Below, piece by piece: positions 1 through 7,541 of a stretch of 35,996 bases of DNA. Position 1 is the stretch's first letter. Every line of letters starts with the position of its first letter. Source of the stretch: an uncultured Oscillospiraceae bacterium. Lineage in GTDB: Bacteria > Bacillota > Clostridia > Oscillospirales > Oscillospiraceae. A model generated the notes under the pieces. That model was not told the DNA's origin. It searched no databases and saw only the letters and a program-made list of their open reading frames with translations. A program made the position numbers and the translations under genes. Where the stretch lies: assembly GCA_944385395.1 (NCBI GenBank), contig CALWXA010000094.1, positions 1 to 35,996 of the forward strand. The letters run 5' to 3'.

Positions 1-33
1 CACTACCAAATAAAGTTACAAGATATCGAAGCT

Positions 34-67
34 AAAAGCCCTCAAGATTGCAATCTTGAGGGCTTTT
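34..67 (-). terminator. Terminator of tRNA-Leu
   Basis: A perfect 34-bp palindrome with 17-base arms, GC-rich in the middle and ending in TTTT on the minus strand. It starts at the CCA end of tRNA-Leu. The A and T flanks are symmetrical, so it could also stop plus-strand transcription entering from the left. Confidence 0.85.
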
Positions 68-151
68 GGTGCGCCTGAAGGGACTCGAACCCACACGCAT
101 TGCTGCACGAGAACCTAAATCTCGCATGTCTACCAATTCCATCACAGGCGC
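67..151 (-). tRNA. tRNA-Leu, anticodon UAG
   Basis: The minus strand folds as a class II tRNA. The seven-base acceptor stem GCGCCTG pairs with CAGGCGC, the anticodon stem CGAGA/TCTCG encloses the loop TTTAGGT (anticodon TAG), there is a long variable arm, and the T-loop is TTCGAGT. Discriminator A and an encoded CCA follow at 67-70. The two outer pairs of the T-stem are not Watson-Crick, a small oddity. The tRNA reads CUA and, by wobble, other CUN leucine codons. Confidence 0.95.
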
Positions 152-196
152 CTATGCAGTTTTCTTGGAGGCGGTACAGGTGGCCTCTGGAATGAC

Positions 197-225
197 AGTA
201 TAGCATATCCTGGCCCGGTGCTCAA
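197..225 (-). promoter_or_regulatory. Sigma-A promoter for tRNA-Leu
   Basis: On the minus strand TTGAGC (-35) and TATACT (-10) are separated by 17 bases. The -10 box lies 46 bases before the mature tRNA 5' end, leaving a leader for RNase P removal. Confidence 0.8.
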
Positions 226-236
226 GCGAAAGAAAG

Positions 237-271
237 AAAAAACGGGCCGCAGCCATAGGCTACGGCCCGTT
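237..271 (-). terminator. Terminator of the P-loop protein gene
   Basis: A minus-strand hairpin with GC-rich arms (AACGGGCCGTAGCC against a near-perfect complement, loop TATG) followed by a run of T. It lies about ten bases after the stop codon. Confidence 0.9.
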
Positions 272-280
272 GATGAAGGA

Positions 281-691
281 TTACAGGAAGTGACGCATCA
301 CGTCGGTGGCCTGATCGGCATCGGCGCTGATGGTTACCGTGAACTTCACGCTGTTCTGCTCGCTGAACTTTTCCAGCCACAGCAGGAACTTCTCGATCTC
401 CTGCACATCATCACTCCGGGTGATCTTGCACAGGTTGTCCACATAAACATGAGAAATATCGTAATTGCCTGCATACAGGCCGCTGATGAAGCCCCGCAGA
501 CGCTCAAAAGAATTCAGATCACATTTGCTGGCATTGACCAAGCGGGCGTTATAGCTGATGTCGTACGTCATATCCGCACCGGGTTCGATGCAGACGACGC
601 TGCCCTTTTCCGACTCCACGGACACATGGATCAGCTCGATAAGCTGCTTGGTCTTTCCGGCGCCGGCAGCACCCATAATCAGTCTGACCAT
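281..691 (-). CDS. Small P-loop NTPase-like protein (PilT-annotated family)
   Basis: A 136-residue cytosolic protein of unknown job. Its start carries a Walker A motif, GAAGAGKT at residues 7-14, directly after a hydrophobic strand (VRLIM), as in P-loop nucleotide-binding folds. A later strand (HVYVDNL, about residue 80) is a plausible Walker B position. Relatives in Clostridia are often labelled 'twitching motility protein PilT', but the protein is far shorter than a PilT motor and no pilus gene is nearby, so that name should not be taken as function. The start is supported by AAAGGAGTG upstream. It is a single-gene unit with its own promoter and terminator. A plus-strand frame over the same region is an antisense shadow. 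Confidence 0.85.
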   Translation of the reverse strand: MVRLIMGAAGAGKTKQLIELIHVSVESEKGSVVCIEPGADMTYDISYNARLVNASKCDLNSFERLRGFISGLYAGNYDISHVYVDNLCKITRSDDVQEIEKFLLWLEKFSEQNSVKFTVTISADADQATDVMRHFL

Positions 692-742
692 AAGAAATCA
701 CTCCTTTGATAGATACGGTAACCAGTGGTTCCTATTATCAAT

Positions 743-771
743 AAGATAGCACATCACCGTAAGAATAGCAA
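743..771 (-). promoter_or_regulatory. Candidate promoter for the P-loop protein gene
   Basis: Minus strand TTGCTA, 17-base spacer, TATCTT, about 50 bases before the start codon. Confidence 0.55.
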
Positions 772-810
772 CGAGAAAATCCACCCTCTTTTTTGTGGAA
801 AAGGGCAAGG

Positions 811-2148
811 TCAACCCTGGAGCTTGCTCAGCAGCTCCTGGCGCAGCTCCTCATAGCCGGGCTTGCCCAGCAGAGCGAACATGTTCTTCTTATAGGCTTC
901 CACGCCGGGCTGGTCAAAGGGATTGACCTGCAGCAAATAGCCGCTGAGACCGCAGGAGTATTCGAAGAAATAGATGAGCTGGCCCAGTTCGAAAGCGTCG
1001 CAGCCGTCGGTGCTGACGATGATGTTGGGCACACCGCCGGCCACGTGGGCCAGGAGCGTACCGTCCATGGCCTGCTGACGGATGAAATCCATATCTTTGC
1101 CGGCCAGGAAGTTCAGACCGTCGCCATTGACCTCATCGAAGGGAACGATGTTGCAGGTCTTGGACTTGCCCAGACGCACCACGGTTTCGAAGAGGTGGCG
1201 CTCACCCTGCTGGATATACTGGCCCATGGAGTGCAGGTCTGCGGTGAACTCCACGCTGGCGGGGAACAGCCCCTTGCCGTCCTTGCCTTCGCTTTCGCCG
1301 TAGAGCTGCTTCCACCACTCGCACATAAAGCGGAAGTTGGGCTCATAGGCTGCCAGGATCTCGATCTTCTTGCCGGCCTGGTACAGAGCGAACCGGGCGG
1401 CGGCATACTGCCAAGCGGGGTTGGCGGCGGCATCGGCCACGGAGCAGGTCTCCATCATGGACTTGGCGCCGTCCATCAGAGCCTGGATATCCACGCCGGC
1501 CACGGCGATAGGCAGCAGGCCCACGGCGGTGAGGACGCTGAACCGTCCGCCCACGTCATCAGGCACCACGAAGGTCTCATAACCCGCCTGATCCGCCAGG
1601 GACTTCAGTGCGCCCCGGGCCCGGTCGGTGGTGGCATAGATGCGCTTGGCGGCTTCTTCCTTGCCGTACTTGTCCTCCAGCAGCTTCCGGAAGAACCGGA
1701 AGGCTACGGCAGGCTCGGTGGTGGTGCCGGACTTGGAGATGACATTGATGGAGAAGTCCTGGCCCTCCAGCAGCTGGGCCACTTCGCTCAGCTGGTCGGA
1801 AGAAAGACCGTTGCCGGTGAAATAGATGTTGGGGGTATTCTTTTTCTTCAGATTATAGTTGGCCGAGCACAGGCACTCGATGACGCCCCGGGCGCCCAGA
1901 TAGGACCCGCCGATGCCGATGACCACCAGGGCCTGGCTGTCAGACTGGATCTTGGCGGCAGCCTTCTGGATCCGGGCAAACTCCTCCCGGTCATAGTTGG
2001 CGGGCAGCTCCACCCAGCCGGTGAAATCGCTGCCCACACCGTCGTGGTGCTGCAGGTGCTCGTGCGCAGTACGGAGCTCCGAAGCCAGACGGGTCTGGAA
2101 CCCTTCTTCGGCAAAGGCCTGCATATTGGTCAGATTGACCTGAATCAT
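811..2148 (-). CDS. pgi: Glucose-6-phosphate isomerase
   Basis: Interconverts glucose 6-phosphate and fructose 6-phosphate in the cytosol, the second step of glycolysis. The 445-residue length matches the shorter bacterial form. Visible signatures are [11 protein letters not shown] (about 78-88), SKSGTTTEP (138-146), GGRFSVL (200-206), GESEGK with the catalytic glutamate (about 284-289), the histidine of DLHSMGQ (H306) and the lysine of QPGVEAYK (K420). The start follows AGGAGG by about nine bases. It is monocistronic behind a good sigma-A promoter. No convincing terminator was seen after the stop; only a weak five-pair hairpin lies near 770-790. Housekeeping identity is secure. Confidence 0.97.
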   Translation of the reverse strand: MIQVNLTNMQAFAEEGFQTRLASELRTAHEHLQHHDGVGSDFTGWVELPANYDREEFARIQKAAAKIQSDSQALVVIGIGGSYLGARGVIECLCSANYNLKKKNTPNIYFTGNGLSSDQLSEVAQLLEGQDFSINVISKSGTTTEPAVAFRFFRKLLEDKYGKEEAAKRIYATTDRARGALKSLADQAGYETFVVPDDVGGRFSVLTAVGLLPIAVAGVDIQALMDGAKSMMETCSVADAAANPAWQYAAARFALYQAGKKIEILAAYEPNFRFMCEWWKQLYGESEGKDGKGLFPASVEFTADLHSMGQYIQQGERHLFETVVRLGKSKTCNIVPFDEVNGDGLNFLAGKDMDFIRQQAMDGTLLAHVAGGVPNIIVSTDGCDAFELGQLIYFFEYSCGLSGYLLQVNPFDQPGVEAYKKNMFALLGKPGYEELRQELLSKLQG

Positions 2149-2193
2149 AGAGTATTCCTCCTGTCAAACGTATCTTTCGTAAGATGTCGTCCT

Positions 2194-2222
2194 ATTGTAC
2201 CTCTTTGTATCCGGAAATTCAA
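2194..2222 (-). promoter_or_regulatory. Sigma-A promoter for pgi
   Basis: Minus strand TTGAAT, 17-base spacer, TACAAT, about 46 bases before the pgi start. Confidence 0.75.
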
Positions 2223-2246
2223 GAAAAAACCATAGGAAAAACCATG

Positions 2247-2274
2247 AAAAAAGCAGCGAAAACGCTGCTTTTTT
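2247..2274 (-). terminator. Terminator of the carboxypeptidase gene
   Basis: AAAAAAGCAGCG, loop AAAA (read TTTT on minus), then the exact complement. The U-tract exists on both strands. It lies just beyond the carboxypeptidase stop. Confidence 0.93.
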
Positions 2275-2276
2275 CC

Positions 2277-3422
2277 TTATGTCAGCAAGAAGGTCTGGTC
2301 CAGGAGCCGCCAGAACATCTCGCTCCAGGTGAGATGTTCCACCGTTTCTGCCGCCTGGATGGGGACCTCCAGCACCACCGTCTCTCCGTCCAGCACCTGC
2401 AGCGTACCGACCTGCTGCCCCTTCTGGATGGGGGCTTCCGCCGCTTCGGGAAGCTGCACCGTCTGGGTGAGATTGGAGATCTGCCCCTTCTTTACCAGAG
2501 CCTGGCGGCCCTCCTCCGGCAGCTCCAGGGCCACGGTATCCGTCATGCCCAGCTTTACTGCCAGAGGCGTCAGGGGCTCCGTGGGCTCTGCCGTATACAG
2601 CCCATAGGTGGAAAAGCCGTAATTGAGCATGGTCTTGGCATCCTCAAAGCGCTGCTGGGAGGTACTGCCGTGGAGCACCACGGCAATGAGCTCCATGCCC
2701 TCCCGCTCCGCCGTGGCGCTGATGCAGTATCCGGCGGAGCTGGTGCTGCCGGTTTTCAGGCCGGTGGCGCCGTCATAAAAACGGATGAGCTTATTGGTGT
2801 TGGCCAGTTCGAAGGCACCGTCCCGGAGGGAATCCATCCAGATGGTGGTGAACTTCCGCAGCTCCGGGAAATTGAGGATCAGTTCCCGGCTCATCACGGC
2901 AATGTCCCAGGCGCTGGTCATATGGCCTTCCGCCGGCAGACCGGTACAGTTGATAAAGCAGGTATCCTGCATGCCCAGTTCCTTGGCCCGGTTGTTCATC
3001 TCCGCCACGAACAGCTCCGTCACACCGGAAATGTGCTCGGCCAGGGCTACGGAGGCATCGTTGGCCGAGGCTACGCACACCGCCTTGATGAGATCCTCCA
3101 CCGTCATCTGCTCGCCCTCTTCCAGGTACACGTTGCTGCCGCCCATGGAAGCGGCATAGGCACTGACCGTCACCACGTCGTCATAGGCGATGGCACCTTT
3201 CTCAATGGCTTCCATGGTCAAAAGCAGCGTCATCACTTTGGTGACGCTGGCGGGCTCGTAGGGCTGGTGCTCGTTTTTTGCGTAGAGCACCTCACCGGTG
3301 GTTTTTTCCATCAGCACCGCCGCCGGGGCTTCCAGATTCAATTCTACGCCCTCCGCTGCCAGGGCGTTTGCGGGCCACAGGGCACACAGCAGCAGTACCA
3401 GCAGGCAGATCCGTCGTTTCAT
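2277..3422 (-). CDS. D-alanyl-D-alanine carboxypeptidase (PBP5/6 type, S11)
   Basis: A secreted penicillin-binding protein that trims the terminal D-Ala from peptidoglycan pentapeptides. It has a signal peptide (MKRR, hydrophobic stretch, cleavage near ANALAA). The S11 motifs are in order: SVTK with catalytic serine at about 59-62, SAN at 119-121 and KTG at 223-225. A PBP5 C-terminal beta domain follows, and the protein ends in an amphipathic helix (WSEMFWRLLDQTF) of the kind that anchors this family to the outer membrane face. The frame stays open 28 codons upstream, but the start at 3422 is preferred: GGAGG lies nine bases before it and it begins the signal peptide. Length is 381 residues. 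It could be the sporulation-linked DacF paralogue or the vegetative enzyme; sequence alone does not decide. Confidence 0.95.
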   Translation of the reverse strand: MKRRICLLVLLLCALWPANALAAEGVELNLEAPAAVLMEKTTGEVLYAKNEHQPYEPASVTKVMTLLLTMEAIEKGAIAYDDVVTVSAYAASMGGSNVYLEEGEQMTVEDLIKAVCVASANDASVALAEHISGVTELFVAEMNNRAKELGMQDTCFINCTGLPAEGHMTSAWDIAVMSRELILNFPELRKFTTIWMDSLRDGAFELANTNKLIRFYDGATGLKTGSTSSAGYCISATAEREGMELIAVVLHGSTSQQRFEDAKTMLNYGFSTYGLYTAEPTEPLTPLAVKLGMTDTVALELPEEGRQALVKKGQISNLTQTVQLPEAAEAPIQKGQQVGTLQVLDGETVVLEVPIQAAETVEHLTWSEMFWRLLDQTFLLT

Positions 3423-3494
3423 GCCATCGCCTCCGTCGCTTTTTTTCTTACCGTATGCATCGGCGGAGCGATTCATGCCCGGCATTTTTCGCTC

Positions 3495-3523
3495 TTGCAA
3501 ATCCAAGGTGGCTCTGCTATAAT
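3495..3523 (+). promoter_or_regulatory. Strong sigma-A promoter for tRNA-Gly
   Basis: TTGCAA, 17-base spacer, TATAAT, with the tRNA 5' end 20 bases after the -10 box. The strongest stable-RNA promoter in the window. It lies just upstream of the divergent carboxypeptidase gene. Confidence 0.9.
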
Positions 3524-3543
3524 GGCTAAGTAAAATTTCACCT

Positions 3544-3617
3544 GCAGGGTTGGTATATCGGTATTACAGCGGCTTCCCAAGCCGTTAAGGCGGGTTCGAC
3601 TCCCGTACCCTGCTCCA
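3544..3617 (+). tRNA. tRNA-Gly, anticodon CCC
   Basis: Acceptor stem GCAGGGT pairs with ACCCTGC. The anticodon loop TTCCCAA gives CCC. T-arm GGCGGGTTCGACTCCCG is intact, and discriminator T plus encoded CCA follow. It reads GGG glycine codons. Confidence 0.95.
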
Positions 3618-3654
3618 AACAAAAAGGCACGCCGCAAGGCGTGTCTTTTTGTTT
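3618..3654 (+). terminator. Terminator of tRNA-Gly
   Basis: Hairpin AAAAAGGCACGCC, loop GCAA, GGCGTGTCTTTTT, starting one base after the tRNA CCA. Confidence 0.92.
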
Positions 3655-3925
3655 GGGAGCCGCAGGCTCATTTCAATGCTCGGGGTCGGCAAAGCCGCCC
3701 CTGCGCCAAGGTTTTGCCAAAGACAAAACGCTTGTACGGCGCAAAGGCGCCGCCCCACTGTGTGGGGCCCCAAGTCCTGCAGGCATCTATACTGTTTCGG
3801 TGATACATGTCGGAGCAAGCCTCATATCGCTTGCTCCGGCTTATTTTATAAGTCAGAGCGCACTCATTTTGCTGCATCGCCTCTCCCAATCGAACCCGCT
3901 GCGCTGGGCTTCGATTGGGTATAGT
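3655..3925. other. Stem-loop cluster with no gene
   Basis: Seven inverted repeats occur in about 260 bases: 3657-3669 (GAGCC/GGCTC), 3682-3701, 3711-3729 (GTTTTG/CAAAAC), 3738-3751, 3752-3768 (GCCCCAC/GTGGGGC, loop of three), 3811-3838 (ten-base perfect arms CGGAGCAAGC) and 3885-3919 (ten-base perfect arms CCCAATCGAA). No frame here has a ribosome site and a credible protein. It may be a structured RNA, REP-like sequence or mobile-element debris next to a tRNA. From 3926 to 4036 nothing recognisable is seen. Confidence 0.5.
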
Positions 3926-4036
3926 AATGAGTCTGGAAAGTGACGCCATCCGCATGTGCGCTGCGGGTTCTTTCGGCGTGACGGGAGGGATCTGCTGCGG
4001 CGAAAAAGAAAGAATATCTTCGGATAAGAACGAATC

Positions 4037-4672
4037 GTGGGAAAACCTGGCGGCGACAGCGATACCTATACCATCACCATCACTCTGGACGGCAAGGAAT
4101 ACAGCAGCAAGACCCTGCCTCTGCCTCCCACCGGCCACAACTGGGATCCATGGGCACATTGGGACTGGCAGATGGACGGCCAGGGTGTTGTGGTGGAGAT
4201 TTCCTGTCTGAACGACCGCAACCATACCCATATAGAGACGCCTCAGGTGACCTACAAGGTCCTTAGCGAGCCCACCTGTACCACCGACGGCAAGTTCCTC
4301 TCCAGCGCCTCCTTCGACTTTGGAGGCCGGACGTATGAGCGCACCTATGATAATATCATCCCCGCCACCGGCCACGGCGATCTGGAGCTGCGTAACGCCA
4401 AGGCGCCTACCTGCACCGCAGAAGGGTACAGCGGCGACGGGTACTGTGCCGTGTGCGGCCAGCTGGCAGAGCAGGGCAAGGTCCTGGCCAAGACGGCTCA
4501 CACCTATGAGAACGGCAAGTGCACCGCCTGCGGTGCTGCAGATCCCGACTATCAGCCTGAGACCCCGGATACCGGCGATACCAGCCACCTGACCCTGTGG
4601 GCGGCGCTGGTTCTGTGCACCGGCGGCGTGCTGGGTGCTCTGGCATACGGCAGACGTAAGAGAACCAAGTAA
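4037..4672 (+). pseudogene. 5'-truncated sortase-anchored surface protein
   Basis: The readable part is the C-terminal end of an extracellular protein: a beta-rich segment (DSDTYTITITLDGKEY), then paired cysteine motifs typical of short surface repeats (PTCTTDG, PTCTAEGY, CAVCG, CTACG), then a sortase-type tail PDTGDTSH, a hydrophobic span and positive end GRRKRTK. There is no signal peptide. The first possible start is a GTG at 4037 without a ribosome site, and an in-frame stop lies at 4025. The coding similarity therefore begins abruptly, next to the stem-loop cluster, suggesting deletion or rearrangement removed the promoter, signal peptide and most of the protein. A short intact secreted protein started elsewhere is unlikely. 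Its own terminator survives. Confidence 0.7.
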
Positions 4673-4690
4673 GCACCTTCCTCTCCCAGC

Positions 4691-4729
4691 GGGCCCGCCT
4701 CAGGCAATATGCCTGGGGCGGGCCCTTTT
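4691..4729 (+). terminator. Terminator of the surface-protein remnant
   Basis: A long GC-rich hairpin (GGGCCCGCC ... GGCGGGCCC with inner CAGGC/GCCTG, loop AATAT) followed by TTTTA. Confidence 0.9.
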
Positions 4730-4777
4730 ATCTGCCCAATGAGAATCTGGTATCAGGAGACAGCAGAAAACTGGCAA

Positions 4778-4806
4778 TTCCCATATGACCAGAAATGTGA
4801 TATAGT
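4778..4806 (+). promoter_or_regulatory. Candidate promoter for the pyridoxal/pyridoxamine kinase
   Basis: TTCCCA, 17-base spacer, TATAGT, about 40 bases before the start codon. The -35 box is weak. Confidence 0.45.
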
Positions 4807-4845
4807 AAGAAACACTACATTGCAGAAAGACCCGGGAGAAAGACC

Positions 4846-5691
4846 ATGAAACGTATTGTCAGCATTCAGGATATTTCCTGCCTGGGCCGCTGTTCTCTGA
4901 CGGTGGCTCTGCCGGTGATCTCCACCATGGGGGTGGAGTGCGCCGTGATCCCCACGGCGGTGCTCAGCGCCCACACCATGTTCCCTGATTTCACCTGCTG
5001 CGACCTCACCGACCAGATCCTGCCCATTGCCCGGCACTGGCAGCAGCAGAAGGTGGCGCTGGACGCCATCTATACCGGGTATCTTGCCTCCAAAGAGCAG
5101 GTGCAGCAGGTATGCACCTTCTTTGACATGATGAAAGGGCCCCAGACCGCCATCATCGTGGACCCGGCCATGGCCGACCACGGACGGCTGTACGCCGGGT
5201 TTCCGTCGGATTTTCCCGCCTATATGGCCCGGCTGCTGCCCTATGCCCATGTGGCCATTCCCAACATCACCGAGGCCTGCCTCATGACGGGTACGCCCTA
5301 TCGGGAGGAATACGATGCGGCCTATATCCGGCAGCTGCTGCTGGATCTCACCAGGCTGGGAGCCGGTCGGGCGGTGCTCACCGGCGTGTGCCTGGAGCCG
5401 GGACGGCTGGGGGCCATGAGCTATGACAGCGACACCGGCGCATACTTTTTCTACGACAACGAAAAGCTGCCCCACACCTTCCACGGCACCGGGGATATCT
5501 TTGCCGCCACCGTGTCCGGGGCTCTGACCCGGGGCCTCAGCCTGGAACAGGCCATGACCATGGCGGTGGACTTTACCCTGGAGTGCATCCGCTCCACGGA
5601 TACCCAGGAGATCTGGTACGGCGTGGAGTTTGAGAAGGCGCTGCCCTGGCTGTGGCAGCGCCTGGAAGCGCTGCTGAAGCAGCAGGGATGA
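4846..5691 (+). CDS. Pyridoxal/pyridoxamine kinase (PdxY/PdxK type)
   Basis: Phosphorylates the 5'-hydroxyl of B6 vitamers (salvage route to PLP) in the cytosol. The 281 residues fit the ribokinase-like PdxY/PdxK group. The start, RIVSIQDISCLGRCSL, is the family N-terminal strand; DAIYTGYL (about 75-82) and IIVDPAM (about 102-108) are conserved; HGTGDIFAATVSGAL (about 210-224) is the anion-hole and catalytic-aspartate motif. GGGAG lies eight bases before ATG. It is monocistronic and convergent with prfB. PLP supply would serve the YhfX-type enzyme at 27.4 kb, although no genetic link is visible. Confidence 0.9.
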   Translation: MKRIVSIQDISCLGRCSLTVALPVISTMGVECAVIPTAVLSAHTMFPDFTCCDLTDQILPIARHWQQQKVALDAIYTGYLASKEQVQQVCTFFDMMKGPQTAIIVDPAMADHGRLYAGFPSDFPAYMARLLPYAHVAIPNITEACLMTGTPYREEYDAAYIRQLLLDLTRLGAGRAVLTGVCLEPGRLGAMSYDSDTGAYFFYDNEKLPHTFHGTGDIFAATVSGALTRGLSLEQAMTMAVDFTLECIRSTDTQEIWYGVEFEKALPWLWQRLEALLKQQG

Positions 5692-5707
5692 AGATATAGA
5701 CAAAAAT

Positions 5708-5738
5708 AATCCCTGCAGTCCAAGGGACTGCGGGGATT
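5708..5738. terminator. Shared terminator between the kinase and prfB
   Basis: A hairpin with one mismatch in the stem (AATCCC-GCAGTCC, loop AAGG). On minus it is followed by ATTTTTG, ending prfB. On plus it is followed by TTGGTTT, ending the kinase gene. Confidence 0.85.
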
Positions 5739-5757
5739 TGGTTTAATAGCAGGGAAC

Positions 5758-6882
5758 TTACTTTTTCAGCTCGCCGTTGGCGGCGGCGGTGAGGTAGGCG
5801 TTGATGAAGCCGTCGATGTCGCCGTCCATCACTGCCTGGATGTTGCCCATTTCGTAGCCGGTACGGGTATCCTTGGCCAGGGTATAGGGCATGAACACGT
5901 AGGAGCGGATCTGGCTGCCCCACTCGATCTTCATCTGCACGCCCTTGATGTCGGAGATCTTCTCGGCGTTCTGCTGGATCTTCAGCTCCACCAGCTTGGC
6001 CTTAAGCATCTTCATGGCGTTGTCCCGGTTCTGGAACTGGCTGCGCTCCGTCTGGCAGAATACCACGATGCGGGTAGGCAGGTGGGTCAGACGAACGGCG
6101 GAAGGGGTCTTGTTGATGTGCTGGCCGCCGGCACCGGAGGAGCGGCAGGCCTGCATCTCGATCTCATCGGGCCGGATCTCGATGTCGCTGTCGTCCGGCA
6201 TCTCCGGCATCACTTCCACGGCGGCGAAGCTGGTCTGCCGCCGGGCGTTGGCATCGAAGGGGGAGACACGCACCAGACGGTGCACGCCGTTTTCGCTCTT
6301 CAGATAGCCATAAGCGTTCTCACCCTCAATGAGGATGGTGGCGCTCTTGATGCCCGCTTCTTCACCGGCTTCATAGTCCAGCAGCTGATAGGTATAGCCG
6401 TGACGCTCCGCCCAGCGGGTGTACATCCGGTAGAGCATCTCCGCCCAGTCCTGGGCCTCGGTGCCGCCGGCACCGGCGTGGAAGGTCAAAATGGCGTTGT
6501 TGGCATCGTACTCGCCGCTGAGCAGGGCTGCCAGCCGCCGTTCGTTCATCTCCGACTCCAACGTTTCATAGGCGGAGGTCACATCCGGCAGCAGAGAGGC
6601 GTCGTCTTCCTCCTGGGCCATTTCACACAGCACCACGGCGTCGTTCCAGTCCGAAACCAGCCGGTCATGCTTTTTTACCTTGTTTTCCAGACGCTTAATC
6701 TGCTGGGACACCTTCTGAGAACGCTGCAGATCGTTCCAGAATCCCTCCTGCTCCGTCTCCTTCTGCAGCGCCGCCAGTTCCTCCCGGGCCTTGGGAATAC
6801 CCAGGGCCTTTTCCAGATCCTGCAGCGCCGGCTCCAGAGCCAGGAGCTTTTGCTTATATTCATCGTATTCAATGACTGCCAT
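5758..6882 (-). CDS. prfB: Peptide chain release factor 2
   Basis: RF2 recognises UGA/UAA and triggers peptide release on the ribosome. The 374 residues include an N-terminal coiled domain (1-110), the tripeptide anticodon SPF at 207-209 and the catalytic GGQ at 252-254 in SSGAGGQHINKT. Many bacterial prfB genes need a programmed +1 frameshift at an early UGA (near codon 25). Here the reading frame is continuous: the segment KALGIPKAREELAAL occupies the usual shift position with no stop or slippery site. That autoregulatory device therefore appears absent. GGAG lies nine bases before ATG, behind a strong promoter. Confidence 0.97.
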   Translation of the reverse strand: MAVIEYDEYKQKLLALEPALQDLEKALGIPKAREELAALQKETEQEGFWNDLQRSQKVSQQIKRLENKVKKHDRLVSDWNDAVVLCEMAQEEDDASLLPDVTSAYETLESEMNERRLAALLSGEYDANNAILTFHAGAGGTEAQDWAEMLYRMYTRWAERHGYTYQLLDYEAGEEAGIKSATILIEGENAYGYLKSENGVHRLVRVSPFDANARRQTSFAAVEVMPEMPDDSDIEIRPDEIEMQACRSSGAGGQHINKTPSAVRLTHLPTRIVVFCQTERSQFQNRDNAMKMLKAKLVELKIQQNAEKISDIKGVQMKIEWGSQIRSYVFMPYTLAKDTRTGYEMGNIQAVMDGDIDGFINAYLTAAANGELKK

Positions 6883-6917
6883 ACCGCTGTCTCCTTCTTT
6901 ATCTACTCAACTACGTT

Positions 6918-6946
6918 ATTATATCCAAGAATCAGCGGCCTGTAAA
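6918..6946 (-). promoter_or_regulatory. Sigma-A promoter for prfB
   Basis: Minus strand TTTACA, 17-base spacer, TATAAT, 36 bases before the start codon. Confidence 0.85.
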
Positions 6947-6981
6947 GGGGCATTTGTACCGGATTTTTCCGTTTTCCCTGT

Positions 6982-7233
6982 TTATAACGGGGTAATCAGT
7001 ATGTCACATTTCCTGCAGCGCATACTTTCGAAGGGCCGCATATGCGGAAAGAACGGAATCGACCGACGTCCCAGGAGCTTCCCGCCGGACTCCTCCACCC
7101 GCTTGACGGACAGCAGCAAGGAGCCGGACGCTTCCCGAAGGTTCATCTGGTGCGGGAGCCAGAAGGCAGGGTGCCCTGCCTGGGTTTCGATGTGTCCCGG
7201 AACCATTTCTTCACCGCAATACGGACATTTCAT
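6982..7233 (-). CDS. Small zinc-ribbon protein (DUF6487-like)
   Basis: An 83-residue protein with two CxxC knuckles: MKCPYCGEEM at the N-terminus (C3, C6) and MRCRKCDIL near the C-terminus (C72, C75). They would bind one zinc and close the chain. The pattern MKCPYCGEEM-x-G-x-I resembles the DUF6487/PF20097 family of small Clostridial proteins of unknown role. It starts behind AGGAGTG. Immediately upstream on the same transcript are a strong terminator hairpin and a 19-codon ORF, so expression may depend on readthrough. No convincing terminator was seen after it. Confidence 0.8.
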   Translation of the reverse strand: MKCPYCGEEMVPGHIETQAGHPAFWLPHQMNLREASGSLLLSVKRVEESGGKLLGRRSIPFFPHMRPFESMRCRKCDILITPL

Positions 7234-7274
7234 GGCCCATCACTCCTTTCACAAAAGACCGGATTTTGGCATGG

Positions 7275-7314
7275 AAAAATGCGCATAAAGCTGCTGTTGT
7301 CAGCTTTGTGCGCA
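7275..7314 (-). terminator. Intrinsic terminator between leader ORF and zinc-ribbon gene
   Basis: On the minus strand TGCGCA-C-AAAGCTG pairs with CAGCTTT-A-TGCGCA, then TTTTT. The hairpin begins one base after the leader ORF stop codon and ends about 40 bases before the next start codon. This geometry is compatible with attenuation or simply with the end of a tiny gene. Confidence 0.9.
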
Positions 7315-7374
7315 TCAGAAAAGAAATTTTGGCTTGTCCTTCCACAAAGAGGGGGCATGGTGTCTGTACATCAT
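7315..7374 (-). CDS. 19-residue leader peptide or microprotein
   Basis: Reading from the first ATG gives MMYRHHAPSLWKDKPKFLF, then TGA. A ribosome site AGGTGG lies five bases before the first ATG and eight before the second. An excellent promoter begins 30 bases upstream, and the intrinsic terminator starts right after the stop. The promoter, ribosome site, short ORF and terminator form a complete expression unit, which supports translation. The peptide is basic and aromatic with two adjacent histidines and a tryptophan. No family is recognised. It may be an attenuation leader for the zinc-ribbon gene or an independent microprotein. Confidence 0.5.
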   Translation of the reverse strand: MMYRHHAPSLWKDKPKFLF

Positions 7375-7403
7375 GGAGACCACCTTTCGTAATGGTTATA
7401 TAT

Positions 7404-7432
7404 AGTATAATATATAAATTGGTGCAAATCAA
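7404..7432 (-). promoter_or_regulatory. Sigma-A promoter for leader ORF and zinc-ribbon gene
   Basis: Minus strand TTGATT, 17-base spacer, TATACT, in a notably AT-rich stretch. Confidence 0.85.
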
Positions 7433-7459
7433 CCGATCATTGGTTCATTCGGAGGGAGG

Positions 7460-7484
7460 CGCTTTTTGCCCTCAAGAAAAAGCG
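7460..7484. other. Isolated inverted repeat
   Basis: CGCTTTTT and AAAAAGCG flank a nine-base loop. It lies between the promoter at 7404-7432 and the lipoprotein terminator. No role is evident. Confidence 0.3.
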
Positions 7485-7510
7485 TTCCGGACATGACACA
7501 CAACGCCACA

Positions 7511-7537
7511 AAGCCCGGAGGTCAGGCCTCCGGGCTT
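7511..7537 (-). terminator. Hairpin ending the lipoprotein gene
   Basis: Perfect 11-base arms AAGCCCGGAGG/CCTCCGGGCTT with a five-base loop, just after the stop. The U-tract is poor, so termination efficiency is uncertain. Confidence 0.65.
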
Positions 7538-7541
7538 CTGG

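Noticed and set aside
218-709. Plus-strand 163-codon frame near the window start
   Set aside because: Antisense to the P-loop gene, which has the Walker A motif and a good ribosome site.
3585-4588. Minus-strand frames across tRNA-Gly and the stem-loop cluster
   Set aside because: They read through the tRNA and hairpins, lack ribosome sites and have no protein-like composition.
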